The notes under the pieces are model-generated. The model was not told the DNA's origin, ran no database searches, and was given only the letters and a program-made list of their open reading frames with translations. Source: Symsagittifera roscoffensis (lineage: Eukaryota; Xenacoelomorpha; Acoela; Convolutidae). Taken from it: DNA of 62,000 nt. The DNA is taken from assembly GCF_963678635.1 (NCBI RefSeq), contig NC_087070.1, forward strand, positions 32,666,695-32,728,694. The letters run 5' to 3'. A program made the translations under genes and the position numbers. Below, piece after piece: positions 12,758 to 22,397 of this stretch; position 1 is the stretch's first letter, and each line of letters starts with the position of its first letter.

Positions 12758-14163
12758 TTAGCCAGAATTTTTCGATTCTGGAACTATAGCCTCAGTCTCA
12801 AGTCTCAGCTCCCTATTTCTAAACTCGTCTCGCGTATTAATTGCCGGTCTCTTTTTCCTAATGTGCAGCGTTTCTAATGTAATTAACTTGATGCTGCTGG
12901 ACCTCTGGTCGATTATTTTCCATTTAAACTCAGACTTACCACTCTCACTGCTGCCACACTGCCTTAAATGCTGTCCAACTGGGGTATCCTCTTTTCGGTG
13001 TTCCTCAATCCTTGTGGTGAGATGTCGGACCGTCTGGCCAACATAGATTGATTTGCACCCACAACATTCAAGTCTGTACACCACTTTTGATTTCAGTTCA
13101 CTGGAAAAGGAGGATTTTAGAGAGGGTAAACACGTTTTTATTTTCCTCGTCGTGAATATTATCAGCGCATTGGTAATACCGCTCACTTTTTTTGCTAATG
13201 TCTGACTGTGATTCCCTTTATATTGGACCATCAAGATGAGTGGTGAATCACTGCTATAATCACAGAGATTTTTTTTCTCAGCCATGTTCTTTCTGTTTTT
13301 GCCCTCGCTGATGATCTTTTCAAGGGCATGGGATGCAACCCGCGACGACCAACTTTCCGGATATTAGATATCCAACCACTGCTCACGGTTGATTCTCATA
13401 GCTTTATCATAATCTTCCCATGTTGACGTACTGCGGAAGACCCGGTGAACAGTTCCTTCAATCACACTTCTCTTGTACTGAAGAGGGGCGCATCTTCTAA
13501 AATTTAGCATGGTACCTGTATCTGTTGATTTTTGATACCACCTACAGCTAATTTTCCTGCTTTTGCTTGTGTAGAGACTCTCACTTTTTTCATCTTTTTT
13601 TCCTCATAGCCAACAACTCCTTAGTGATGTCTCTTTCTATCTTCAATATAATCGCATCACTTGTTCCTTTACTCTTGCTGAATTGATTTGAATGTAATGT
13701 GTCCGACAACGTGTTTTCGTAGGTTTCCTTTCTCATTACACAAAAATCCACGCCTTTGTCATACGGTACCCCAACTAATCCATTACTCTTCAGATACTTT
13801 CGGGCCTTCTCAACGACTTTGTCAGATGGTGTTCGTTTCACCCTTTTAGCATAGGTTTTTGCCACAGCTTCGATCTCACAAATGGCCTCCCCGGGGACTT
13901 TACAATTTTTGAGATCCAATAGACAGATGTCCATGTCGGCGAGGAAGTGTGTCTAATAAATTTTATCCCTACTTGTTGTACCCAATTTGGTAATTCGACA
14001 TCATCAAGAGCTCTTACCGAATTCTCACCTTGCTTCCCTAGACGCCGGTCTTGCCTTTCTGATATTTTTATTAGCTTCTTCTGATGGGTCTCTTTGACTG
14101 TTGCTGTTTGTCTTTGTCCCCTAAGACTTAAATATTTATTTACCGAAGGCCAAAACTTCTCAT
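12758..14163 (-). pseudogene. Penelope-like element, 3' part: RT N-terminal region, thumb and GIY-YIG endonuclease; palm deleted
   Basis: Reading from 14163 downward: an N-terminal RT block (EKFWPSVNKYLSLRGQRQ, then the fingers-like NGLVGVPYDKGVDFCVM at about 13735-13800), then a thumb-like block (about 13320-13510, LNFRRCAPLQYKRSVIEG), then a GIY-YIG domain in an intact ORF at 12758-13285 (VVYRLECCGCKSIYVGQT...R..TRIEEH). Penelope-like elements pair such an RT with a C-terminal GIY-YIG nuclease. The catalytic palm with the metal-binding aspartates should lie between the first two blocks, but only about 80 bp separate them, so the core is deleted. The giant LTR element interrupts the ORF at 14163; the 5' part resumes at 36236 on the other side. 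The element cannot move by itself. Confidence 0.8.
14161..14163. repeat. Left copy of putative 3-bp target duplication (CAT)
   Basis: CAT precedes the 5' LTR and CAT (36236-36238) follows the 3' LTR. With one CAT removed, the interrupted Penelope-like reading frame is continuous, which supports a 3-bp duplication. Ty3/gypsy-type elements more often give 4-6 bp; the neighbouring bases do not extend the match. Confidence 0.5.
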
Positions 14164-15043
14164 TGTGCCATTCTGCCAGATAGGCACAGCGCAACCTTCC
14201 GGCGACATGAGAAAAAACGAATAAAGGCCTTATTAACGAAAAAGTATTGCGAAGGAGGGTAGGAATATTCTAGAATTCTTATTTTTAAATTTTCGATTGA
14301 ATTGTGGATATTTCTCAGAAATACAAAAAAGACGGCCATTTTGACGAAAAACGACGAAAAAAGAGAACAACGACAAATATTGTAGAAAACAGTCGCACAA
14401 GAGACGAAGAACACGAAGCCTCTTATCGTGGCAACAACACACGATAAGACTCTTAGCAGTGGAAATTGATGGAGAAGGAAGCTTCAGTGGGGAAGGAATA
14501 TTCCACGGAACCCTCCCGTGCCACAAATTGGAAGAGATAAGAACGTTATCTCCGGAAGATTACGGGAGCGGAGGCTTGGTCCCCCAGAGACTGTTTTATG
14601 TGAAGGGACTATATAAAACTAACTTTGTAGCTACTTGGATGTCGTAGAAGTCTGAATTAACACCGGTATAATTTGATATTTTAGAATATGAGTAGCTAGA
14701 AAGAGGAAAGGGTCAATTCATCTCCAATGGATTTGATATAGAACTGTCACACAAAAACATATTAAAATAGGTTGTTCGAGCCGTGTTTTTAATGGCAATC
14801 ACGTAGTCTGAGGATCCGAGACTCAGCTATGTGGTTGTGTTCGCATGTAAACGAAAGCTGATCAAAAGTCGTTTGACTGATGGCCTAAAAATAGTAACTT
14901 TTTAATTAGCCCTAAACAGACCAGAAAATCAACTGGCAAGGTCGAGACGGTGAAAAACGAGTAGAATTAAGGTAACTGACGCCTGCCAGTCTTTAAAAGG
15001 TACTTTTTCTACGCTCCGTCGCTGTATTTGGGCGAATGTTACA
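14164..15043 (+). repeat. 5' LTR (880 bp)
   Basis: Nearly identical to 35350-36235. By eye I count about 18 substitutions and one 5-6 bp indel (the GTGTAGTATTT region near the 3' end of the right copy), roughly 98% identity. It starts TGTGCCATTC and ends ATGTTACA, i.e. TG...CA. ORFs on either strand inside it are incidental. Confidence 0.93.
14608..14620 (+). promoter_or_regulatory. TATA box in the 5' LTR
   Basis: GGACTATATAAAACT, about 445 bp into the LTR and conserved in the 3' LTR (35795-35806). It is the likely core promoter for the genomic RNA, putting the U3/R border shortly downstream, near 14640. Confidence 0.6.
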
Positions 15044-15054
15044 TAGACGTTTTT

Positions 15055-15073
15055 ATGGCGCTCCTGGGTGGGC
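15055..15073 (+). other. Candidate tRNA primer-binding site
   Basis: TGGCGCTCCTGGGTGGGCC begins with TGG, the complement of tRNA 3'-CCA, 12 nt after the 5' LTR end. Most elements place the site within 0-8 nt, so the spacing is slightly long. I cannot assign the tRNA without a tRNA set from the host. Confidence 0.35.
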
Positions 15074-17390
15074 CTGTCAAAGGCATAAGACCAACATGAT
15101 CAGCAAGCGTTTCAGCGACGAAACCTCCGCTTTGGGCGTATGCCCGAGTTAGAGGCCTTAATGACCGTAATTGTACTAGGGGGAAGGTGCGTACCCTCCG
15201 CCTGGTACTATTTAGCTTTTTAACTTAGTTAACACCGAAAATTCCGGGGGCCGGAGGGTTAGGTCGGAAGTCATGAGCCCGCTTGTCCCAAGGTCCCGGG
15301 ACCAAAAACAATTATAGAGAAAGCGTAAAACCAAACAAAAATAGTGCATAATGAAGAAAAAGCCAAAAACAAATTTATTTGAAAACAAAAAAGTACAAAA
15401 AACAGTAAAAAATCCAAAAAAAGACCAAAAACAGTAAAAAACGTAAAGTGACAGTTTATATGTTATTTCCGGACGAGATGTGATCTGACCTTCCTATTTG
15501 TTGTTGTTTCAGATTGATTTATATCGTTTCTCATAGAAAGATTGTGTGTTTTGGTGAAGGGTTGGATACCCTCCCTTGAGTGTAATTTGAGTATTTAAGC
15601 ACGTTAATGGTGATTTTGCCGGTGACCGGAGGGTAGAGTGGCAAGCTGACCGACGTGTTCCACACTCAACAGGGACATAGGGACAACATCCACAATGACT
15701 GTTGGGTATCGTTGAAACAATTTTAGTATCGTTCGGGTACTATTTCATTAAAACTTAAGTGGTGGGGGGCACGATTGGCACGGTCCGATTGTACCCTCCA
15801 TCGATTACAATTTTCCGAGTTAAGGGTCTTAATTCGGGTATTATGGTGCAAAGGAAGGTATAGTACTATTCATTAACGACTACTAATAGGTTATTATCCT
15901 AATTATATATTACTTATCTCCTAATTAGACCCAAGAAACGCCCAAATTTTGTCGAAAATTATCGATTTTCGACCAAACTGTAGACCCCCAAATTTTTGGA
16001 TATCCGAGCTTTTCCGAACAGCAAAAAGCTTTTATATAGGGAGAAACTACGTAGTTCGATCCCCCTAACTAGAGAAATCGCGTGAGAAAAGACTCAGTAG
16101 AAATTGGAAAAAACCAAAATTTTTCGATCAAAATTTTGATAATTTTCTAAATTTTGTCAATCTGTTTTGGGGATCGAGTTTTTGAGTTTTTAGAGTTAGA
16201 GCAATAAAATTTTTTGTATTAGGAGCGTGCTAGCATAACGTGCTCGGCTGCCAGAAAAATTCTTGAGTAACCCTCCGATTGGCTCCGTAGATAGAGCTAA
16301 CGACTTAAAGATTGGAAAAGGAAGGATTCGGAGGGTACAAATTTGATAGTTATTGGCCAAATTTTTGTCTCCGAACCAATTTTGATCCGGTTTTTTTGCG
16401 TAATTCCAGTGCCGTACAGGGCTACTATGCTCGTTTCAATTATTATATAGGTGGTGAAAAAAGGCCACTTGGACAAACACGTTTTTGGCAATTTCTCAAA
16501 GACTAGCCAACCGATCGGGATAATTTTGGTACCATAAGTCGACGTTTTGGACCACTTTTCCGGACCGCAACCGTTTTTGGGTTGATAATCTCGGAAAAGA
16601 AATTTTTTTTAGAATTTGTTGGTTCGGAGGGTCCAAATTACAGGTAACCCTCCGAGCGGCAGAAAATTTTATCAGAACACCTTTTTATCCAACTGGGAAG
16701 GTTGACCGTGTCAGCCAACCTAGTTTTATGTCAGGTGGACCGCTTTTGGAGACTTTATTGCGGTAACATAACCTTTTTTTCTTGATTTTTGGGGAAACCT
16801 CCGAGGTAACCCTCCGGAGTCAGCTAAACCCCTTAGCAACCCTCCTTAGTGGAAAACTTCCACGAGATCATCCAAAGAAGTTAAAACAGCCCCCCATAGA
16901 GAATTTAGCTTGTTTTGACGCTTCCTGAAGTTAATAGAAGGCCCTTCTAAGTGAGGTTCAGAAATTTGAAAATTTTGGAGGTACCCTCCGAAGTAACCCT
17001 CCGGAGCATATTAAGCATCTTATTGACCCTCCTTAGTAAATTTAAGGGGACCCTCCGCAGTAACTTGGGTGATTAAGGTACCCTCCGAATTAACCTCCGA
17101 GGTAGGCTAAGTGTCTTAACAACCCTCCGAAGTAACCCTCCGGAGTGTCTTAAACCTTTTAAACAACCTTCCTTGTTAGAAACTTGAGGAAACCTTCTGT
17201 GGCAATTTGGGAAACGGAAAATATCCATTTAATTAAGATCATATTAGGATATTAGGCGTGCTTATTAGGATCATAGGAGCCCATTTCGATCCGGAAATTT
17301 GTGATCAACTTTGGATTCTAGATGTATCAGGAGGTGTATCAGAAGTACCCGAACAAAAAATTTTTTTTTAATGTGATTTTGGTTGTGTGG

Positions 17391-17575
17391 TTGCCTTGAG
17401 CTACTTAATAGGAAAGTTCGGGCAATCCGGGAACAAATCAAGGAATACCTCGGTGAGTGTATTAGGCAAATACACACTCACTTGAGAAGAAAAGTTGTTC
17501 CCTACTCTCGTGCACTTGGAACAGTCCGGGTGTGGGAGAGCTTTTTCTTAGACTATAGAAATTTTCGATCAGAGG
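17391..17575 (+). repeat. Structured leader repeat, unit 1
   Basis: About 185 bp, repeated at 17576-17745. It has an outer stem TTGCC (17391-17395) with GGCAA (17421-17425), enclosing GAGC/GTTC, and a strong stem-loop at 17453-17481 (GTGAGTGTATT, loop AGGCA, AATACACACTCAC with a 2-nt bulge). TTCC/GGAA pairing follows around 17507-17523. Confidence 0.65.
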
Positions 17576-17745
17576 TTGCCTTGAGCTACTTAGTAGGACA
17601 GCTCGGGCAATCGCAGGGCACCTAAAAGAAGACCTCGGTGGGTGTATTAGGCAAATACACGCCCACTTGAGAAGACTGTGTCCTGGGCTTTGTTCTTTCG
17701 GATCGTTCCGATTGAGGGAAGTCTTTTTCTTTAAGACTAAGTTTT
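17576..17745 (+). repeat. Structured leader repeat, unit 2
   Basis: Second copy of the 17391 unit. The stem-loop at 17638-17666 differs from unit 1 at both sides of the same base pair (GTGAG/CTCAC becomes GTGGG/CCCAC), and GAGC/GTTC becomes GAGCT/AGCTC. Such compensating changes argue for a selected RNA fold. It ends with a hairpin AGTCTT...AAGACT (about 17728-17745). Confidence 0.65.
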
Positions 17746-18271
17746 ATTGATCTGTTTCTGAATCATCACTGCTTTTTATCAAAGATTGTTTAATTTTAAC
17801 AAAGCAGTGACTTGATAAATTGTGTGGCGATAAATTGATACTGACAAAAGGTCGCTGTCACCTGTAGGATATTCCTATCTGATTATTCATTGTGTTTCGT
17901 GTGTTGATTATATCTTGTGTAAATTTTGTGATACTGTTATACTATACAACAGGGTTGAGTTAGCATTATATCAATACTGAGCAAGCCCTGTGTGTGTAAC
18001 TCTAGCTGAGTCACTAAGATTGTCATTGAGAAACCTAAAAGACACTCTTGATACTTACGAGATCGAAGAGGCAGCGTTAAGTAATTTAGCTTGAACTTGT
18101 TCGCGGTACGTGTGCATCGCCATTAAATCATACGAATATTGTTTTTTGTCACAAAGCATGCAGCGCAGGGACCCGTTAGGATTGACTACTAAGATTCCCA
18201 GCCTGAGCACGGGCAGCACGTGAAAATTTAAAACTAGGCGTAGCCAGTCCTCGTTTAGCAGCGCCTCCGAC

Positions 18272-19618
18272 GTGTTTACCGAAACCGAATCGACTAAAGG
18301 TCAACCTGATCTTTCAGTGAGCGAAATGAAATTAAGGAGCGAGAAAAACCTCGATGGCGATCAAAGGCGGAGCGCCGAAGCCGGAACGGCGAGCGAAACG
18401 CTTGTGGACTCCTTTGACGAGGGAGAACAGACGCTCATTCGACCCGACTTTGAGCCGAGCGAGGACCTCGAGCGGGAGGAAGTCGAGAGGACGGAGGAGA
18501 CCTCGGAGCGTTCCGAGGTCGAGCCGCGAGAGGAAGTGTTATTCAAGGGAATGTCCAAATCGGAGACCAAGAGTCATAGGTGGAGGAGAGAATATTCACA
18601 TTCGGCTAATACCCACTCATCTCAGGCCAAGCAGAGCAACAACGCGATGATGTCGAGTATAAGCCCGAGTGAAGAACAACCGGGATCGAAGGCCAAGAAG
18701 AGTTGGAAGTCTTTGTACGATGAGCGCATGGCGTCACTACGAACTGAAGGTTTATCTTACAGTTATGACTACCCGGAGATAACCCATCCGGTTGTGAACT
18801 TCACACCGTGCCCAAGGAACGACATGAGCAGGAAGGCGTCGTCGGCCTCGCCGACCAGGCCCATGTCAGATGGGATAACGATGGGAGCGTCATCAACGTT
18901 CGACAGATTGATGACGTCGATGAGCAAGCAAAAAGGCGGTGCCTCATCAAGCACCAGGCTGCAGCCGCAGTTGACCTCATCTTCTTTGGGACTAACCCCG
19001 TCATTTGGGGCCACTGGCGACATAAGTGACATGTTCGCTGGTGTAATGAATGGTCTGGATGAACTGAGACGGGACATGACTAAGAGAATAGATCAGGTTG
19101 ATGAGAGAGCTCACAAAGGTCAAGAGGATCTGAGAGATGAACTAACACACGTGAAGTCGCAGGCGAGGGTTGATCAGGCTCAGTTGATTCGCAACACCGA
19201 TCAATGCCTGGCGGAGAGCCTGGCACAGGCAAACAAGGAGTCATGCGATAGAGAGGCTAGAATGACCAGGGAGATCGAGCGATTGTTGAACGATCATGAT
19301 AGTACCTACGCCCACACGATAACTAGCCTGGAGAAAAGGTTAGATGCCAAGTCTGACTTGATGATGCGGAAGCTTGACGCGATCCTGAATGGGAGCAATT
19401 GGCAGGAGCGTTCCAACCAAAGGGAGCGCTCACGCCATGCGAATGATGGAGATGGTACGGGCAGCAATGCCAGAGCCCAGCAAAGCTCGAGAACGAACTT
19501 CGAACCTAGAAACAAGGAGCGGCCAAGGGCAGCCCCGTCGAGGCCTGGCTGGACGAACCCAGTCCCGCCGGAGGCAGATGCTACCCCGGAGACAAGGTTG
19601 CCAACTGTGCCACAATAG
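18272..19618 (+). CDS. Gag-like ORF of the giant element (N-terminal and coiled-coil part only)
   Basis: 448 codons from a GTG at 18272; the first ATG in frame is 18326 and the frame is open some way upstream, so the start is uncertain. The N-terminal 250 residues are charged, Ser/Glu-rich and low in complexity. Residues about 260-375 read as a coiled coil (DELRRDMTKRIDQVDERAH and onward). The C-terminal tail is Arg/Pro-rich (KERPRAAPSRPG). Position before pol and composition suggest a gag-related structural protein, but I see no capsid-like globular domain, no CCHC knuckle and no protease active site (DTG/DSG) here or in the start of pol. A large internal deletion across capsid, nucleocapsid and protease is one explanation; a highly divergent gag is the other. 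The ORF overlaps pol by 230 bp in another frame. Confidence 0.65.
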   Translation: MFTETESTKGQPDLSVSEMKLRSEKNLDGDQRRSAEAGTASETLVDSFDEGEQTLIRPDFEPSEDLEREEVERTEETSERSEVEPREEVLFKGMSKSETKSHRWRREYSHSANTHSSQAKQSNNAMMSSISPSEEQPGSKAKKSWKSLYDERMASLRTEGLSYSYDYPEITHPVVNFTPCPRNDMSRKASSASPTRPMSDGITMGASSTFDRLMTSMSKQKGGASSSTRLQPQLTSSSLGLTPSFGATGDISDMFAGVMNGLDELRRDMTKRIDQVDERAHKGQEDLRDELTHVKSQARVDQAQLIRNTDQCLAESLAQANKESCDREARMTREIERLLNDHDSTYAHTITSLEKRLDAKSDLMMRKLDAILNGSNWQERSNQRERSRHANDGDGTGSNARAQQSSRTNFEPRNKERPRAAPSRPGWTNPVPPEADATPETRLPTVPQ

Positions 19619-22364
19619 GATGAGGAACTTGAATGAACTCAGCAATGACAGACAGGTGTGTCTGGTACCAAATCCAAACAGTAAAAGCTCGGCTATTTTA
19701 GGAAGAAGCTTCTCACTCACTCAGAGCGGACTGTGTGTGAGTGTGTTATTGAACACAGAAGCAACAACAGTGACAATACAGAGGGGAAAGAAACTTGGCT
19801 ATGCTTTGGCTTTGAACACAGACTTTCAGAGTGTGGAGAACTTGAAAAAGTTTGATGTAACTAAATGTCCATTGCATGCGAACCAAGAATGTATAATGAG
19901 GAGAGTGAATGAATTGAAATCTTCTAGGAAATTGTTTTCAATGAAATCGGAAACAGATGATGGGCTGTCTAGTTGCTCCAACTTTCCTGAGAGGCCGACA
20001 GAAGCAGAGTTAGCAGCGAATAAACCTGTCCTACCTGAGATAGAACATTTGAAGGGTAAAATATCAGACAAGGAACTAGATTCGCTCAGAGTGGTGCTAA
20101 GTCGGAACGCAGACGTTTTTTCGAAGCATAAGGCCGACATAGGTTGCTGTAATCTTGTAGAACACGAGATTGAGATAGAAGAGGGCTCGGTACCTCATAG
20201 GGAAGGGGCGAGAAGAATGACCCCAAACAAGTCAGAAGCGTGTAGGAAGGAAATCGAGATGTTAATGGAGTACGACATGATCGAGCCGTCGAAGTCCCCG
20301 TGGGCTTGTGGCGTGGTCATGGCGAAAAAGAAAGGGGGACAACTCAGATTTTGTTGTAATTTCCGTTATCTGAACGCAGTGACTATAAAGGACGCATACC
20401 CGATTCCCCGCATCGATGAGAGCCTATCCAAGCTGGGAGACGCGAAGTTCTTCACGACATTGGATTTGGGCTCTGCGTTCTGGCAAGTGCCACTCAGAAA
20501 GCAAGATCGAGAGAAAACAGGCTTCGCGTGCGAGCTGGGATTGTTCCAGTGGAAGAGGATTCCGTTCAGATTGTGCAACGCGACGGCCACATTCCAGCGA
20601 CTGATGGCCCAGGCACTCAAATACGGGAATCTCATCATGTGTTATGTTGATGATGTCGTGATTGCAACACCAACCTTAGGAGACCACATAGAGAGGTTGG
20701 AGGAGGTGTTTTCTTGCATGAAGCAGGCGGGTCTGAAATGTAAACCCTCTAAGTGTGAAATCCTCAGAGATTCCATAAAGTATCTGGGCCGCCTGGTGGA
20801 CAAACATGGAGTGAGACCAGATCCTGAAGCGGTTGAAGCGGTGCTGACCTGGAAGGCGCCTAAAACAGATACACAGCTGATGAGTTTTTTGGGATTCGCT
20901 AATTATTATCGAGAGTTCATCAAGAAGTATGCTGACAAAATATACCCCATGCAGCGGTTGATGAGAAACAAGGGCAAAAAGTTCACTTGGACTGATGAGG
21001 CACAAGTTTCATTTGAAAACATCAAACGTGAACTTTGCGAGGCACCGGTCCTCGGCATGCCAACAGAGAAGGGCATGTTCGTGCTGGACACGGATGCATC
21101 AGTGGTTGCGATATCGGGCATACTTCACCAGGAGCAGGAGTGGAACGGGAGAACGGTTCTTCGTCCGATAGCCTACGGGAGTAAAGTCCTGAGTGATACT
21201 GAAATGAAGTACGGCGCACCAAAAGCGGAGATGTTTGCGGTGATCACGTTCGTGGAAAAATACAGGGCCTACTTGGGGAGTGCTCCCTTCAAGTTACGTG
21301 TGGATAATCGTGCCCTTGCCTGGCTGAAAACCTATTCGATGGACCAAAGTTATATTGGTCGTTGGATCGTGCGCCTGGATGGATACCACATGATCATAGA
21401 GCACCGTACCCGTGACAAGCACCAGAACGCAGATAGGCTCAGTAAAAAGACAGAATTTTATGAACGCCTCGAGGAGAAGCAGGCTAACCAATCGGAAATC
21501 AAAGACGGGTTTTCATTTCTGGACAAGGAAACCTACGACAAACTGCCACTTACTAGGTGGTTAGACAAGTCAGGGCATCCTATACCCGGACACCCTGACC
21601 TTCCAGTGGAAACGGCCGCGGAGATAAAGCTTTTAGCCAGAGGCGAGCCTGTTCCGTTGGATCTGCTAGTCCGATCCAATTTGGTACTTACCAGGCTGGG
21701 TATAAACAGCATGGCTCTATTGAACAGGACGGTGAACGTGGCGCCGGACGTCATGGGAAAGCTCCGCGACTTGTTGGACAGGGAAGTGGATAGGCATGAT
21801 CGTGAGTCGATGGAGACCATGCATCGGTTGACTGTCACCGAGAGAACAGAGAAGAGGCCAGTGTCCATTCGCAGCCGAGGCGTTGAACGGGATTGCAGGT
21901 CGATAGTCAACCAGCTGGTGAGCTCGATGCCGAAGGAGGTCTTGTTGAGAACTTCGTTCACTGAATATGGAACACTGAATCAGACCCAAGCCACTGAGGA
22001 AGTCAGGATCAAGTCGAAATCTAGCTTCGCTAGGAGAGTGCATTTCACGGATGCAAGAGAAGAATACGAGCCGAGCCCAGATTGTTCGTCCGTGGACGAG
22101 ACAATGTCCGGGGAGTCTGATACCTTCGAGCCAGTCAAGGACGACTTGTCTGAGGAGTCAGACACCTTTGAGCCCGTGCAGGACGACTTGTCCGGGGAGA
22201 GGTTGACGAGACCACCTAGGGGCAGAATTTTGTCCGGGGAGTCGGGTTCGAAGCGACCAATGGACAGAGTTTTGTCCGGGGAGTCGAGAAACGTCTCAGA
22301 CAACTTGGAATATGATGTTGGGGAATCAGTCGACTCAAGTGTTGACTCGAGGCCCCAGTCCTAA
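19389..22364 (+). CDS. Pol, reverse transcriptase and RNase H part (Ty3/gypsy type)
   Basis: Copies element RNA into DNA. Open for 991 codons. The first ~150 codons overlap the gag-like frame and resemble the linker behind a retrotransposon protease, without the protease itself. RT follows: MAKKKGGQLRFCCNFRYLN, LDLGSAFWQVPL, the PFRLCNATATF block and catalytic YVDD at 20643-20654. Most relatives have PFGLCNAPATF, so two usually conserved positions differ here. RNase H acidic residues occur in LDTDAS (about 21085), PKAEMFAV (about 21220), VDNRALAW (about 21300) and HQNADRLS (about 21420). The 3' end is Ser/Glu-rich with repeated LSGES words. The ORF ends at an in-frame TAA (22362-22364); the same frame continues into integrase, so this stop looks like damage. 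Confidence 0.9.
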   Translation: MGAIGRSVPTKGSAHAMRMMEMVRAAMPEPSKARERTSNLETRSGQGQPRRGLAGRTQSRRRQMLPRRQGCQLCHNRMRNLNELSNDRQVCLVPNPNSKSSAILGRSFSLTQSGLCVSVLLNTEATTVTIQRGKKLGYALALNTDFQSVENLKKFDVTKCPLHANQECIMRRVNELKSSRKLFSMKSETDDGLSSCSNFPERPTEAELAANKPVLPEIEHLKGKISDKELDSLRVVLSRNADVFSKHKADIGCCNLVEHEIEIEEGSVPHREGARRMTPNKSEACRKEIEMLMEYDMIEPSKSPWACGVVMAKKKGGQLRFCCNFRYLNAVTIKDAYPIPRIDESLSKLGDAKFFTTLDLGSAFWQVPLRKQDREKTGFACELGLFQWKRIPFRLCNATATFQRLMAQALKYGNLIMCYVDDVVIATPTLGDHIERLEEVFSCMKQAGLKCKPSKCEILRDSIKYLGRLVDKHGVRPDPEAVEAVLTWKAPKTDTQLMSFLGFANYYREFIKKYADKIYPMQRLMRNKGKKFTWTDEAQVSFENIKRELCEAPVLGMPTEKGMFVLDTDASVVAISGILHQEQEWNGRTVLRPIAYGSKVLSDTEMKYGAPKAEMFAVITFVEKYRAYLGSAPFKLRVDNRALAWLKTYSMDQSYIGRWIVRLDGYHMIIEHRTRDKHQNADRLSKKTEFYERLEEKQANQSEIKDGFSFLDKETYDKLPLTRWLDKSGHPIPGHPDLPVETAAEIKLLARGEPVPLDLLVRSNLVLTRLGINSMALLNRTVNVAPDVMGKLRDLLDREVDRHDRESMETMHRLTVTERTEKRPVSIRSRGVERDCRSIVNQLVSSMPKEVLLRTSFTEYGTLNQTQATEEVRIKSKSSFARRVHFTDAREEYEPSPDCSSVDETMSGESDTFEPVKDDLSEESDTFEPVQDDLSGERLTRPPRGRILSGESGSKRPMDRVLSGESRNVSDNLEYDVGESVDSSVDSRPQS

Positions 22365-22397
22365 GACAACACATCTGAAACAACTTCCAATTCCGAT

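Larger units (their letters stand above)
15044..18271 (+). other. 3.2-kb non-coding leader of the giant LTR element, rich in ACCCTCCG motifs
   Basis: No convincing ORF. The motif ACCCTCC(G/T/C) occurs well over ten times (for example near 15191, 15567, 15792, 16268, 16643, 16808, 16981, 17107) and its complement CGGAGGGT occurs near 15253, 15622, 16330 and 16624. Two stretches, 15185-15262 and 15560-15630, each start with TACCCTCC and end with CCGGAGGGT, so each could fold into a long stem. The dense part at 16800-17160 alternates CTCCGAAGTAACCCTCCGGAG-like words. This region probably holds packaging, dimerisation or translation-control RNA elements, which is inference. Confidence 0.6.

Noticed and set aside
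14233-14526. 97-codon minus-strand ORFs in both LTRs (also 35419-35712)
   Set aside because: They lie wholly inside the LTRs and are duplicated only because the LTRs are; no protein-like features beyond conservation forced by recent LTR identity.
16630-17160. CRISPR-like regularly spaced repeats (ACCCTCCG words)
   Set aside because: Words are short, spacing is irregular, and the DNA is a eukaryotic retroelement leader.
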